Part shown: positions 17,154 to 25,967 of the stretch, one piece after another
How the letters are laid out: each line of letters starts with the position of its first letter
Numbering within the stretch: the stretch's first letter is position 1
From: Streptomyces flavidovirens DSM 40150
GTDB lineage: Bacteria; Actinomycetota; Actinomycetes; Streptomycetales; Streptomycetaceae
Direction of reading: 5' to 3'
Assembly (NCBI RefSeq): GCF_000429085.1
Contig: NZ_AUBE01000007.1
Span: forward strand, 248,001 to 312,000
Length of the DNA: 64,000 nt
Notes under the pieces: model-generated
Databases searched by the model: none
Seen by the model: the letters and a program-made list of their open reading frames with translations, nothing else
Told to the model about the DNA's origin: nothing
Translations under genes and position numbers: made by a program

Positions 17154-18566
17154 TCAGCGAGGGGCGCGCAGCACCTCCACCGCCCGGTCGAAGGCCGAGT
17201 CGCGGTGGTGGGCGAATTCCTCGTCCGTGAACACCGGCTCCCTCAGATGCGGCGGGATGCCGGGGCCGTCGAAGGTGTGCCCGGACCGGGTGAGGAACTC
17301 CTCGTTGGGCAGCAGCACCGTCCAGCCTCCCGGAAGCCGTCGCTCCAGCGTGTCGGAGAAAACACCCTGGGTGGACTCCCCGATCCGTATCGTCCGTCCG
17401 GGACGCTCGATCAGGGCCTGCGTGAAGGTCTCGCCCGCACTGAACGTCGTGCCACCGGTCAGCACCGTGACCGGCCCCGGATACCGGGGCCTGCCCGCCG
17501 CGGGGTGCACGTACAGGGGCTGCGGGCGTGTGAAGCGGGCCGGATCCGCCGGGTCGTTACGGGCTCGTTTGGCGTAGGCGAAGTGGGGGCGGTCGGTGAG
17601 ACGCGCGGCGAGTCGCAGCCCCAGGCTGTCGGACCCGCCGCCGTTGATCCGCAGATCGATGATCAGGCCCTTCATCCGCGCCGTGCGCGCGGGCGTGAGG
17701 ATCGCGTCCAGGGCCAGGTCCAGCTCCGCGCTGTTGGCGGCGAAGGTGTTGGCCTTCGTGTAGCCGCCGAACGCGGAGAGGCGGAGGTACCCCTGGCCGC
17801 CCGGCAGATCGGCGTATCCGATCCGGCCCTGTCCGAACTCCCGCAGCGGACGGCCGTCCAGGTCACGCTCCTGGATGTACGCCTTGATCCGGTCCTCCAG
17901 CGTCCGGCCGGGGATGACGGTGCCGGGCCGGCTCCGGGCGAAAGTGCCGGTGTCACCGGCGAGGAGGGCGACATGCGCGTCGTGCAGCGGCGCCAGCATC
18001 TCCTCGAAGACGGCGAACAGTTCGGCGTCCGTGGTCCCGGCGTGGATCCGGGGCCGGTGACGGTCCCGGACGGCGTCCCAGTCGATCCCCTTGGCGGCGA
18101 AGAACGGGTAGTGCTCCTCGAAGGTCTGCCAGAGCACGTCGAAGGCCGCCACCGGGCCGCCGGGCATCTCCCGCGCACAGGAGGCGGGCAGCGCCGGAAC
18201 GCGCCGCAGGCCACGGTGGTTGGGCGAGCCGTCCACGTGCAGCGACGCCCGGTCGCGGCGCGGTCCGGACCGTACGGTGAAGGCGTCCCCTTCGCCGGTG
18301 AGGTAGCGGGGCGACGTGCTGCCCCCGCCCGAGCGCTCGGCGGATTCGCCCTTCAGGCAGCTCACGGAAGTGGTCTGGTACTCCTGGAGCCGCCCCCGTT
18401 CGACCGAGAGCACCGTGCCGTATCCGTCCACGCGCCACACTCCGTCCGGTGACCGGGACACGGCGCCGGCAGGGGCGGCGGGAAGGGCCATGCCGCCGGT
18501 GACGGCCAGCAGCGCCGCCGCCGCGACCACTTTGGCCGCATGACCCGATGGATTCCTGAACTGCAT
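17154..18566 (-). CDS. Secreted S41-family peptidase
   Basis: 470 residues. The ATG at 18566 is preferred because GGGGAGA lies seven bases upstream; an in-frame GTG at 18572 is too near it. A Sec-type signal peptide ends in an Ala-rich stretch near residue 37. The S41 (C-terminal processing protease/tricorn-like) domain includes MKGLIIDLRINGGGSDS and the nucleophile region TGGTTFSAGETF, with Ser376 as the likely catalytic residue. The later IGESTQGVFSD segment is also typical of the family. There is no obvious PDZ domain. It most likely cleaves proteins outside the cell; substrate unknown. Confidence 0.87.
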   Translation of the reverse strand: MQFRNPSGHAAKVVAAAALLAVTGGMALPAAPAGAVSRSPDGVWRVDGYGTVLSVERGRLQEYQTTSVSCLKGESAERSGGGSTSPRYLTGEGDAFTVRSGPRRDRASLHVDGSPNHRGLRRVPALPASCAREMPGGPVAAFDVLWQTFEEHYPFFAAKGIDWDAVRDRHRPRIHAGTTDAELFAVFEEMLAPLHDAHVALLAGDTGTFARSRPGTVIPGRTLEDRIKAYIQERDLDGRPLREFGQGRIGYADLPGGQGYLRLSAFGGYTKANTFAANSAELDLALDAILTPARTARMKGLIIDLRINGGGSDSLGLRLAARLTDRPHFAYAKRARNDPADPARFTRPQPLYVHPAAGRPRYPGPVTVLTGGTTFSAGETFTQALIERPGRTIRIGESTQGVFSDTLERRLPGGWTVLLPNEEFLTRSGHTFDGPGIPPHLREPVFTDEEFAHHRDSAFDRAVEVLRAPR

Positions 18567-18688
18567 GATCACGTCTCCCCGTAAGGCGGTGGGTCCGGGC
18601 TCCGCTCGTGGTCCCGTCTCGCCCCCTCAGGATGGCCACCGCGGCCCGGCCCCGGACATCCCGCCTGCCGGTCAGTCGGGGGTGGGGA

Positions 18689-19165
18689 TTACCCCCGCCG
18701 GGCTTCCACGTGCCGGGCGAGCCGGTCGAGGAAGACGCGCTGGCCCTTGACGAGCCGGTCGTGGGCGCTCTCCGGCGTGCACCACACGACCTCGTCGATC
18801 TCCGGGAACTCCTGCTGCATACCGGAGCCCCTCGGCCACTCCATGGTGAACGTCCCGAAATCGGCCAGGGCGGGGTCCAGATCGGCCTCCAGCGCCCAGA
18901 CCGTGACGATCTTGCCGCTCGACTGGCGGGACTCACCGAGGGGAATGAGCTCTCCGTCGGGCACCGGCAGACCGAGCTCCTCCGTGAACTCCCGGCGGGC
19001 GGCCGCCTCGGGCGTCTCGTCCGGCTCGTACTCACCCTTGGGGATCGACCAGGACGCGGTGTCACGGCCGGCCCAGAACGGCCCGCCCATATGACCGATG
19101 AGCACCTCCGCCCCGTCCTGCGACGTCCGGAACAGGAGGAGACCCGCGCTTCGCTTGCCCGACAT
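18689..19165 (-). CDS. NUDIX hydrolase
   Basis: 158 residues from ATG 19165. The complete Nudix box GX5EX7REUXEEXGU occupies residues 44-66 (Gly44, Glu50, Arg58, Glu59, Glu62, Glu63, Gly65). The N-terminus (SAGLLLFR...GAEVLIGHMGGPFW) and the closing FPEIDEVVWCTPESA resemble the small actinobacterial NUDIX proteins of the diadenosine polyphosphate/NTP pyrophosphohydrolase type. It hydrolyses a nucleoside diphosphate linked to another moiety; which one cannot be read. Divergent from the alpha/beta hydrolase gene. Confidence 0.93.
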   Translation of the reverse strand: MSGKRSAGLLLFRTSQDGAEVLIGHMGGPFWAGRDTASWSIPKGEYEPDETPEAAARREFTEELGLPVPDGELIPLGESRQSSGKIVTVWALEADLDPALADFGTFTMEWPRGSGMQQEFPEIDEVVWCTPESAHDRLVKGQRVFLDRLARHVEARRG

Positions 19166-19390
19166 GCCGTCAAGTCTGCGCGGCGGGAAGGCCGGGCGCC
19201 ATCGAGGGAGGCCGTGTCGCGACGGTGTTCGCAGCCGCGCAAGTGCGGTATCCGGTGGCGTATCCCGCGCGAAACGCGCCGGAAACCCCCGGTGCGGCGG
19301 CAGGCCTACGCTCGGACGAACGAACGGATACGCCGCCCGGCCGCTTCCCTTCCGGGAGCCGGCCGGACGCCCGACTCGGGAGGTATGCCC

Positions 19391-20434
19391 GTGGCCGACC
19401 ACCCCGGCCGACGCCCGGCGGGCGAGAGCAGGCTGCGCCCCGTGGGGGACGGGGACGCCGAGCCGCACTACCGCGTCGTGCACGGCTACCGGCGTGCGTA
19501 CCGGATCGCGGGCGAAGGGCCGGCCGTCGTACTCATCCACGGCATCGGCGACTCCTCCGCCACCTGGGCCGGCCTCATGCCCGGCCTGGCCCGCCGCTAC
19601 ACGGTGATCGCCCCCGACCTGCTCGGCCACGGCATGTCGGACAAGCCGCGCGCCGACTATTCGGTGGCCGCCTACGCGAACGGAATCCGCGACCTCCTGG
19701 GGGCGCTGGGCATCGAACGGGCCACGCTGATCGGCCACTCGTTCGGCGGCGGCGTGGCCATGCAGTTCGCGTACCAGTTCCCCGAACGGACCGAACGCCT
19801 CGTGCTGGTCAGCACCGGGGGAGTGGGAGCGGAGGTCAACCCCGTACTGCGTGCGGTCTCCCTGCCCGGCGCCGACCTGATGCTCTCGGCCCTCACGCTC
19901 CCCGGCATGCGGTGGCAGACGCGCGCCTTCGCCGGGCTGATGAGGCTGCTCGACACGGATCTCGGCCAGGACGCGACCGAACTGCTCAGCCTCGTGGACG
20001 CGTTGCCCGACGCAACGTCGCGCAGCGCGTTCATCCGGACGCTGCGGGCGGTCGTCGACTGGCGGGGCCAGGTCGTCACGATGCTCGACCGCTGCTACCT
20101 GGCCGAGGGGATGCCCACCCTGCTCGTCTGGGGCGATCGCGACAGCGTCGTCCCCGAGCGGCACGCGCACCGCGCGCACGACGCGATGCCGGGCAGCCGC
20201 CTGGAGATCTTCGCCGGGGTGGGCCATTTCCCGTTCCACACCGAGCCCGTACGCTTCCTCGCCCTCGTCGAGGACTTCATCGAGAGCACGAGCCCGGCGG
20301 ACTGGAACGCCGAGCGATGGCGGGAACTGTTACGCGCGGGACGGCCGGGAACGCGGGGCGGCCGCCCGGACGACGCCCACCACCGCGCCGTCGAACGAGG
20401 CCTGCGGGACGCGAGCGAACGCAGCGCCACCTGA
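19391..20434 (+). CDS. Alpha/beta-fold hydrolase
   Basis: 347 residues from GTG 19391, which has GGGAGG seven bases upstream. An in-frame ATG six bases earlier would sit one base after that site, so the GTG decides the start. The fold elements are in order: oxyanion HG in VVLIHGIGDSS, nucleophile elbow GHSFGG with Ser117, acidic residue in LLVWGDRDSVVP, and His in GVGHFPFH. An esterase, lipase or epoxide hydrolase-like role is possible. The about 50-residue Arg/Asp-rich tail is probably disordered. No operon partner. Confidence 0.88.
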   Translation: MADHPGRRPAGESRLRPVGDGDAEPHYRVVHGYRRAYRIAGEGPAVVLIHGIGDSSATWAGLMPGLARRYTVIAPDLLGHGMSDKPRADYSVAAYANGIRDLLGALGIERATLIGHSFGGGVAMQFAYQFPERTERLVLVSTGGVGAEVNPVLRAVSLPGADLMLSALTLPGMRWQTRAFAGLMRLLDTDLGQDATELLSLVDALPDATSRSAFIRTLRAVVDWRGQVVTMLDRCYLAEGMPTLLVWGDRDSVVPERHAHRAHDAMPGSRLEIFAGVGHFPFHTEPVRFLALVEDFIESTSPADWNAERWRELLRAGRPGTRGGRPDDAHHRAVERGLRDASERSAT

Positions 20435-20503
20435 CGGGCCCCGGCGAGCCCGTTGGTGTGCGCGGCGCCACATGCGGGCTGTTCCTGTGGGGTTCCGGGG
20501 TAC

Positions 20504-21268
20504 ATGGGTGCAATGGAACAAGTGGTGCTGGCGGGGATGTGGGGGCTGGTGGCCGGGTCGGCCCTGCTGCTCGGGGCCGTGCTGGGATACGCGGTGCGCA
20601 TCCCGCAGTGGGCGGTGGCGTCGGTGATGGCGTTCGGCGCCGGGGTACTTCTGTCGGCGGTCTCCTTCGAACTCGTCGAGGAGGCGTACGACCAGGCCGG
20701 GCTGGCTCCGGCAGCGGTCGGCACCGTGGGCGGGGCGGTGGCCTACACGGCGGGCAACATGTGGCTGGCCCGCCGCGGTGCCCGCCACCGCAAGCGTTCC
20801 GGACACCGGAAGCCCCAGCCGTCGGAGGCTCAGCAGGCCGGGTCCGGGCTGGCGTTGGCGCTCGGGGCCCTGCTGGACGGTGTGCCGGAATCGGCGGTGA
20901 TCGGCGTCAGCCTCGTCGACGGCGGGGCGGTCAGCACGGTGACGGTGGTGGCGGTGTTCATCAGTAACGTCCCCGAGGGCCTTTCGAGTTCCGTCGGCAT
21001 GCGGCGGGCCGGCCGCGGCAAGAAGTACGTTTTCGGTATCTGGGGGGCGATCGCCGCCGCGAGCGCGGCTTCCGCGGTGCTCGGGTACGCCGTCGTCGGC
21101 GGGTTGCCGACCTCGGTGGTGGCCGCGGTGACGGCGGTGGCGGCCGGCGCCATCCTCGCGATGATCGCCGACACGATGATCCCGGAGGCGTTCGAGGACG
21201 CCCACCTCGCGATCGGCCTGATCACGGTCAGCGGCTTCCTGGTCTCCTTCGCGCTGTCACACGCCTGA
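20504..21268 (+). CDS. ZIP-family metal transporter
   Basis: About 254 residues with seven to eight helices. Helix 2 has SFELVEEAY. A basic loop RRGARHRKRSGHRK lies between helices 3 and 4, and the metal-site helices carry DGVPESAVIG and SNVPEGLSSS (the ZIP NxPEG signature). The family moves zinc or other divalent cations into the cytoplasm. Two ATGs (20504 and 20513) are possible starts and neither has an ideal ribosome site. Downstream is a convergent gene. No Zur box was recognised. Confidence 0.85.
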   Translation: MGAMEQVVLAGMWGLVAGSALLLGAVLGYAVRIPQWAVASVMAFGAGVLLSAVSFELVEEAYDQAGLAPAAVGTVGGAVAYTAGNMWLARRGARHRKRSGHRKPQPSEAQQAGSGLALALGALLDGVPESAVIGVSLVDGGAVSTVTVVAVFISNVPEGLSSSVGMRRAGRGKKYVFGIWGAIAAASAASAVLGYAVVGGLPTSVVAAVTAVAAGAILAMIADTMIPEAFEDAHLAIGLITVSGFLVSFALSHA

Positions 21269-21282
21269 GCCGCGCGACCCTT

Positions 21283-22488
21283 TCACCACTCGGGGGTCAG
21301 CGTGTCCGGGGGCAGAGGGGTGAAGCGGATGATCTCGTGGGTGGCCCGCGCCCCCGTCTCGTACAGCAGGCCGACCGTCGCCGGGCCCGTCTGCACCAAA
21401 TCCGAGTAGCCGGCCGGAGCTTGCGACACCGACCAGACCGGCACCCACGACCGCCCGCCGTCGCCGCTGGCACGCACCTGCATCCGAAGCCGCTTGTCCG
21501 GGTCCGACGGACCGGAGTACAGCAGCGGACTCCTCCCCGGCCGGCCGGAGACCTGAAGCACGCTGCCCTGCACCGTCGGACCCGTCAGGCCGGGCTGCGG
21601 CCGGAACGGCACCGACAGGGTCAGACCGCCGTCGGCGCTGTAGGCGTCCGCGCGGGTCCCCTCGGCGGTCCGGTCATGGTCACGCGCGTTGATGTAGACC
21701 GTACCGCCCGGAAGTTCGGCCAGCGTGCTCTCGTTGAGCGCGAGAGGGCCACTGACCGACCCGCTCACGTACCCGACGTGCCAGGTGTGCCCACCGTCGT
21801 CGCTGTAGAGGGAGTGCGCGCCGCTGCGCCCGGTCGCGCCCGAACTGTGGTTCGCGGGCACGAGCAGCCGGCCCCGGTGGCGTGCGTGCCGCAGGGCGGC
21901 CCCGTGGCCGGGACCGACGGCGTACCAACGCCAATCGGAGGGCTTCACCGATCCGGTGATGTCCCGCTGCGGCGACCACGTGCTGCCGCCGTCGGCACTG
22001 CGCTGGACGTACACACGTCGGACCGAGGCGGCGACCTTCCCCGACGTCACCTGCCGCTTCGTGGCGCCGCCGATGGTCCGGCACGTCACCAGGACGACGT
22101 CTCCGCTGCGGGGGTCGACCATCGGCACCGGGTTGCCCACCGTGTCCTTCCCGGCGTCCGCGACCAACTGCAGCGGCTGCCAGGTGCATCCGCCGTCGAG
22201 GGAGCGCCGTAGGACCAGGTCGATGTCACCGTCGTCCGCGGAGGAATTCCGCCGCCCCTCGGCGAACGCGAGCAGCGCGCCGCCGGGTACCTGGAGGGCG
22301 GCCGGGATGCGGAAGGTGTTGTACCCGGAATCACCCGACCGGTAGGGCACGGAGGCCGGGCACGGCGCGGCCTGCTCGTATTTCGCACGGTCGTACGCCG
22401 CGGGGGTGGGCGCCTGTGTCACCGTCAGCCCGGCGGCCAGGGTCAGCAGAAAGGCCAGTCGCCGGCTGGCCGTGGCACGAAGTCTCAT
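21283..22488 (-). CDS. Secreted exo-alpha-sialidase (GH33-type, BNR repeats)
   Basis: 401 residues with a signal peptide over residues 1-26. The family marker FRIP (residues 59-62, in YNTFRIPAAL) carries the first active-site arginine. Asp-box/BNR motifs recur along the beta-propeller: SLDGGCTWQ, SADGGSTWS, SDDGGHTWH and SGDGGRSWV. NEST (in LALNESTLAEL) provides the catalytic-Glu region and YSDLVQTG a late conserved block. The enzyme would release terminal sialic acids outside the cell. Unusual in a soil organism, and no sialic-acid uptake or catabolism genes lie nearby. Confidence 0.88.
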   Translation of the reverse strand: MRLRATASRRLAFLLTLAAGLTVTQAPTPAAYDRAKYEQAAPCPASVPYRSGDSGYNTFRIPAALQVPGGALLAFAEGRRNSSADDGDIDLVLRRSLDGGCTWQPLQLVADAGKDTVGNPVPMVDPRSGDVVLVTCRTIGGATKRQVTSGKVAASVRRVYVQRSADGGSTWSPQRDITGSVKPSDWRWYAVGPGHGAALRHARHRGRLLVPANHSSGATGRSGAHSLYSDDGGHTWHVGYVSGSVSGPLALNESTLAELPGGTVYINARDHDRTAEGTRADAYSADGGLTLSVPFRPQPGLTGPTVQGSVLQVSGRPGRSPLLYSGPSDPDKRLRMQVRASGDGGRSWVPVWSVSQAPAGYSDLVQTGPATVGLLYETGARATHEIIRFTPLPPDTLTPEW

Positions 22489-22554
22489 CGGGTCCTCGTC
22501 CGGTGCGGCGTTCGCTGTCCGGATGGACCATAACGACAGAAAGCGCCCGCACCC

Positions 22555-22589
22555 GCGAACGCCACGCCTGCGAACGCCACGCCTGCGAA
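22555..22589. repeat. 15-nt perfect tandem duplication in an intergenic gap
   Basis: GCGAACGCCACGCCT at 22555-22569 is repeated exactly at 22570-22584, followed by a five-base partial copy. It lies between the phosphoesterase stop and the sialidase start. Confidence 0.9.
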
Positions 22590-22623
22590 GACCGCCGGAC
22601 GGGCCGGACGGCCCCGCCGGACG

Positions 22624-23136
22624 TCAGCGGCGGGGCGGCAGGCGGTGCAGGCGGACTTCGCTCAGCCGTCCGTCCTGCGCGACGGCGGTCATGTACGTGC
22701 AGTAGGGCTGTCGCCGCCGGTCCGTCGGCGACCCCGGATTCAGCAGTCGCAGACCGCCCGGCGCCGTGGTGTCCCACGGAATGTGACTGTGGCCGAACAC
22801 CAGCACATCCAGATCCGGGAACCGCTCCGCGCACCTGCGCTCCCGCCCCTGAGCGGCTCCCGTCTCGTGTACGACGCCGAAGCGCACCCCACCGAGCTCC
22901 GCCCGGGCCACCTCGGGCAGCCGCGCCCGCACATCCGGACCGTCGTTGTTGCCATACACCCCGATAACGCGCCGTGAGTGCGCTTCGAGCAGGTCCAGCG
23001 CGGCCACGTCCACCCAGTCGCCGGCATGGATGACGGCATCGGCTTCCCGCGCCTGCGCGAGGAGCTCGGCGGGCAGTTCCCTGGCGCGTTTGGGCAGATG
23101 CGTGTCGGACGTCAGCAGCAGGCGCACGCACACCAC
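22624..23136 (-). CDS. YfcE/MJ0936-type metallophosphoesterase
   Basis: 170 residues from a GTG at 23136. The di-metal motifs are all present: SDTHLP near the N-terminus, AGDWVD, YGNNDGPD (the GNxD block), the histidine in GVVHETGA, and GHSHIP. This compact calcineurin-like fold is that of YfcE-type phosphodiesterases, with broad activity on nucleotide diesters or phosphomonoesters in the cytoplasm. Closing NPGSPTDRRR is also characteristic. Confidence 0.9.
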   Translation of the reverse strand: MVCVRLLLTSDTHLPKRARELPAELLAQAREADAVIHAGDWVDVAALDLLEAHSRRVIGVYGNNDGPDVRARLPEVARAELGGVRFGVVHETGAAQGRERRCAERFPDLDVLVFGHSHIPWDTTAPGGLRLLNPGSPTDRRRQPYCTYMTAVAQDGRLSEVRLHRLPPRR

Positions 23137-23268
23137 CGTACGCGGAAGTCTCCTCGCCCGATGCTCCGGCCTGCGGGGATAGCGGTGAGTGACCGTTCGA
23201 AATGCGCGGACGGGTCGGCGCTGTTTCGCTGGTTCCGCCCGCTCTGTCCTGTCACCCGAGGAGTGATC

Positions 23269-23460
23269 ATGAGCGTTGCAGGTGAGTCCGGCGGTCGCGC
23301 CCAGGAGTTGCGCCAGTTGGCGCAGGAGGCGGACCAGGCCGCGGAACGTGCCGCTGACCCGGAGCAGCGCGAGCGGCTCAAGGACAAAGCCCGCCGCCTC
23401 AGGGAACAGAGCGAGCAGGCAAGCAGCATGGGCAGCGGGGACATCTACCCCCCGCAGTAA
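23269..23460 (+). CDS. DUF6381-type small protein, 63 aa
   Basis: 63 residues from ATG 23269, with GAGGAG upstream. Highly charged and helical: ELRQLAQEADQAAERAADP, then QRERLKDKARRLREQSEQ, ending SGDIYPPQ. The pattern matches the small Streptomyces family DUF6381, whose function is unknown. A strong hairpin follows the stop. Confidence 0.83.
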   Translation: MSVAGESGGRAQELRQLAQEADQAAERAADPEQRERLKDKARRLREQSEQASSMGSGDIYPPQ

Positions 23461-23477
23461 TCGCCCCTGCGTACGGC

Positions 23478-23530
23478 ACCGGCCGGTGGCTGCCCCCGCG
23501 CCCCAGGCGCGCGCGAGGCCACCGGCCGGT
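23478..23530. terminator. Hairpin downstream of the DUF6381 gene
   Basis: ACCGGCCGGTGGC (23478-23490) pairs perfectly with GCCACCGGCCGGT (23518-23530) over a 27-base GC-rich loop. 13-bp stem, no T-run. Confidence 0.65.
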
Positions 23531-23695
23531 CACTTGCCGGGCCGCCCGCCCCGCCGGGCGGGCACGGGCGTTCGCTCCGCGCGGAGCCGCAGGGGCGAGG
23601 GTCATCAACCTGTACGGCGAGCGACCCGGCGGCTTCGCCTGTATGGCGGTGGCGTGCGAGGCGACAGAACCGCGGAACCCCGTGATGCTGATGCC

Positions 23696-24853
23696 GTGAA
23701 CACTCACGACCAGGGATCCAGCAGCCCGGCGACCGGCGCTCACGTGCCCACGGTGGGTGTCGAGGAGGAGTACTTCCTCATCCACCCCCGGACGCGTCAG
23801 CTGGAGCCGGCGAGCGCGAGGGTCCTCCCGCGGGCCTCCGCGCTCGTGGGCGAACTGGTCTCGGGCGAATTCACCCAGTACCAGATCGAGGGCAAGACAC
23901 CCCCGTGCACGGCGCCCGAGGAACTGCGCACGGAACTGAACCGGGTGCGCGCCGCGGCCGTGACAGCCGCACGCGAGGAGGGGCTGCGCCTGTGCGCGTC
24001 CGGTACACCGGTCATGCGAGGCGGAGTGCCGGCCGACATCGGCGACCACCCGAGATACCGCGCGGGGGCGGACCAATACCGCGCCATGCTCGACGACTTC
24101 GCCCTCTCCGCCCTCCACGTCCATGTGCACCTGCCCGACCGGGAGGTGGGCGTACTGGTCACCAACCACCTCAGGCCATGGCTGCCGCTCCTCCTGGCCA
24201 TGAGCGCCAACTCGCCCTTCCACCAGGGCCGCGACACCGGGTACGCGAGCTGGCGTGCCGTGATGAGGAGCGCGTTCCCGTGCCTGGGACCACCGCCGTA
24301 CGCCGCATCGCTCGAAGAGCACCAGCGGCTCGCCGAGGCGATGGCGGCGTCGGAGGCCATGCTGGAGGCCGGCCTGCCGTTCTGGGACGTCCGGCTCAAC
24401 CCGCGGCTGCCGACGCTGGAGATCCGCACCATGGATGTCCAGCCGGACATCGACAACACGGTGGCACTCACGTCGCTGATCCGGGCGCTCGTGGTGACGG
24501 CGCAGGCGAAGGCCGTACGCGGCGACCCGGGCCCCCGTACGTCCAGCGAACTCCTGCGCGCCGCGTACTGGCGCGCGGCACGCGACGGCTGGTCCGGCGC
24601 GGGTGTCGACGCGCTGAGCGGACAGGTCCTGCCCGCTCCGGTGCAGGCCGAGCGTCTCGTCGCGTACGTGCGTCCCGCTCTGGAGGAGTCCGGGGACATG
24701 GGCGAGGTGACGGCGTTCCTGCGGCGCCTGACGGCACGCGGCTGCGGCGCGCGCCACCAGCGTGCCGCAGCGGCCACGGGCGCGGGGCCCGGCGGCGTCG
24801 TGGACAGCCTCATCACGGCGACCGCCGCAGGCAGGTGGGACCCTCCTGGCTGA
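23696..24853 (+). CDS. Carboxylate-amine ligase, YbdK/GCS2 family
   Basis: About 385 residues. The N-terminus TVGVEEEYFLIHPRTRQLEPAS is the diagnostic start of YbdK-type glutamate-cysteine ligase 2 proteins. Later blocks include FTQYQIEGKTPPC, ALHVHVHLPDREVGV and FWDVRLNPRLPTLEIRTMDVQ, which form the ATP/Mg and substrate pocket of this ATP-grasp-like fold. They join an amine to a carboxylate with ATP; weak gamma-glutamylcysteine synthesis is reported for the E. coli protein. The GTG at 23696 is used as start; a GTG at 23654 is possible, and neither has a strong ribosome site. Actinomycetes make mycothiol, so a glutathione role is unlikely. Confidence 0.85.
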   Translation: MNTHDQGSSSPATGAHVPTVGVEEEYFLIHPRTRQLEPASARVLPRASALVGELVSGEFTQYQIEGKTPPCTAPEELRTELNRVRAAAVTAAREEGLRLCASGTPVMRGGVPADIGDHPRYRAGADQYRAMLDDFALSALHVHVHLPDREVGVLVTNHLRPWLPLLLAMSANSPFHQGRDTGYASWRAVMRSAFPCLGPPPYAASLEEHQRLAEAMAASEAMLEAGLPFWDVRLNPRLPTLEIRTMDVQPDIDNTVALTSLIRALVVTAQAKAVRGDPGPRTSSELLRAAYWRAARDGWSGAGVDALSGQVLPAPVQAERLVAYVRPALEESGDMGEVTAFLRRLTARGCGARHQRAAAATGAGPGGVVDSLITATAAGRWDPPG

Positions 24854-24866
24854 GCGCGCCCGGCGC

Positions 24867-25631
24867 TCAGCGGGCCGTGAGCGTCGTCACCAGTACGTCG
24901 CGGTACGCGAGCCGGCCGGGGTCGAGCGGGCGGAGCGGTGAGACCTGGTGCAGGGTGCGGCGGTCGTCACCGAGGAGCAGGGTTCCCGGCTCGCTGAGCG
25001 TCGTCGCCAGCACCTGCTTCCCGTCCGGGTCGAACACCGAGCTCTCGCCGCCGCCGGCGTTCCGCCGGGCGATCAGGAGCGAGGAGACGAGGGTGACGCC
25101 GTCCCGGTGCAGCCCCTCGGGCGTGGGCTTCCCCTGCCCGTCGGCCGAGGCGATGACACGGAAGGGATGGACCATCACGCTCCACTCCGCCGGCTGCTCC
25201 AGGCCGCCCGCGAGATCCCCCAGCAGCCTGAGCAGGGACAGCAGAACGGGGTCGGCCACAAAGGCTTCGGTCAGCGGGTCGAAGTGGCGGTCCACCTGGA
25301 CATAGAGCGGATTGGTGTCCTTCGGCTGTACGAACGGGACGTGCGGCAGGAGGGACGGTTCCCCCCTGGCCGCGGGGAGGGAGAAGTGCCCGAAGCGGCG
25401 CAGCCGGCAGGTGCCGCCCTCCGCCGCGTAGGTGTCGGGCGACAGGTCGTCCCAGTGGGCGCAGAAGCGGTCCCATGCCTGCCGGTCGGTTCCGGTGCAC
25501 GCTGTCAGGGCGTCCGGCGGCATCAGGTGCACTCCGGTCGAGGCCAGGGCCCGTCGGGCGGCCTCGACCGAGGCGGTGCGGACCGGGTCGGGGGCGGCGT
25601 CGGCGGTGGTGCCGTAGTCCAGGTCGTCCAT
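24867..25631 (-). CDS. 2OG-Fe(II) dioxygenase, PF10014 type (amino-acid hydroxylase-like)
   Basis: 254 residues from ATG 25631. The iron facial triad is visible as HRD in GLHRDGVTLV (His175, Asp177) and His228 in RTLHQVSPL, with a 2-oxoglutarate-binding arginine in AYRDVL near residue 246. The HFSLP and VQVDRHFDPL blocks match family PF10014, which contains Bacillus L-isoleucine dioxygenase and BsmA. Members hydroxylate free amino acids or related compounds with O2 and 2-oxoglutarate. Faces the YbdK-type ligase gene convergently, and is divergent from the FAD oxidase-arginase pair. Substrate not deducible. Confidence 0.85.
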   Translation of the reverse strand: MDDLDYGTTADAAPDPVRTASVEAARRALASTGVHLMPPDALTACTGTDRQAWDRFCAHWDDLSPDTYAAEGGTCRLRRFGHFSLPAARGEPSLLPHVPFVQPKDTNPLYVQVDRHFDPLTEAFVADPVLLSLLRLLGDLAGGLEQPAEWSVMVHPFRVIASADGQGKPTPEGLHRDGVTLVSSLLIARRNAGGGESSVFDPDGKQVLATTLSEPGTLLLGDDRRTLHQVSPLRPLDPGRLAYRDVLVTTLTAR

Positions 25632-25967
25632 TGACAACGTCCGTCCAGTTCAGCGGTGTGGCGCCCTGCGGCGCTCCGGCTTCCATGGTCGGGCGCACGG
25701 CGGCGGGCCGCATCCCGGCCGCAGCGCCCGCGGATGTGGCGACGGAAGCGGTCGCCCGCACTCCATGGACCCGCGCACCTCGCGGCGGGATTGCGGGGCT
25801 CCCCGCACGGCGGGATGCTGGAGGTGTCAGCCGTCCGGGCGTGCGTTGTGCCTGTGACGTGGCTGAACGGGGGTGCCGGGGCGCCGGCGCACGACCGCTC
25901 ACCGGCGGGCCCGACAGGGGAGAGGCCAGGTGAGGAAGCGGTTCCGCGTCTCGGCAAGGAGAGGGTC

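Noticed and set aside
23478..23640. Extra gene between the DUF6381 and YbdK-type genes
   Set aside because: The stretch is dominated by GC-rich inverted repeats and no frame carries a ribosome site or recognisable domain.
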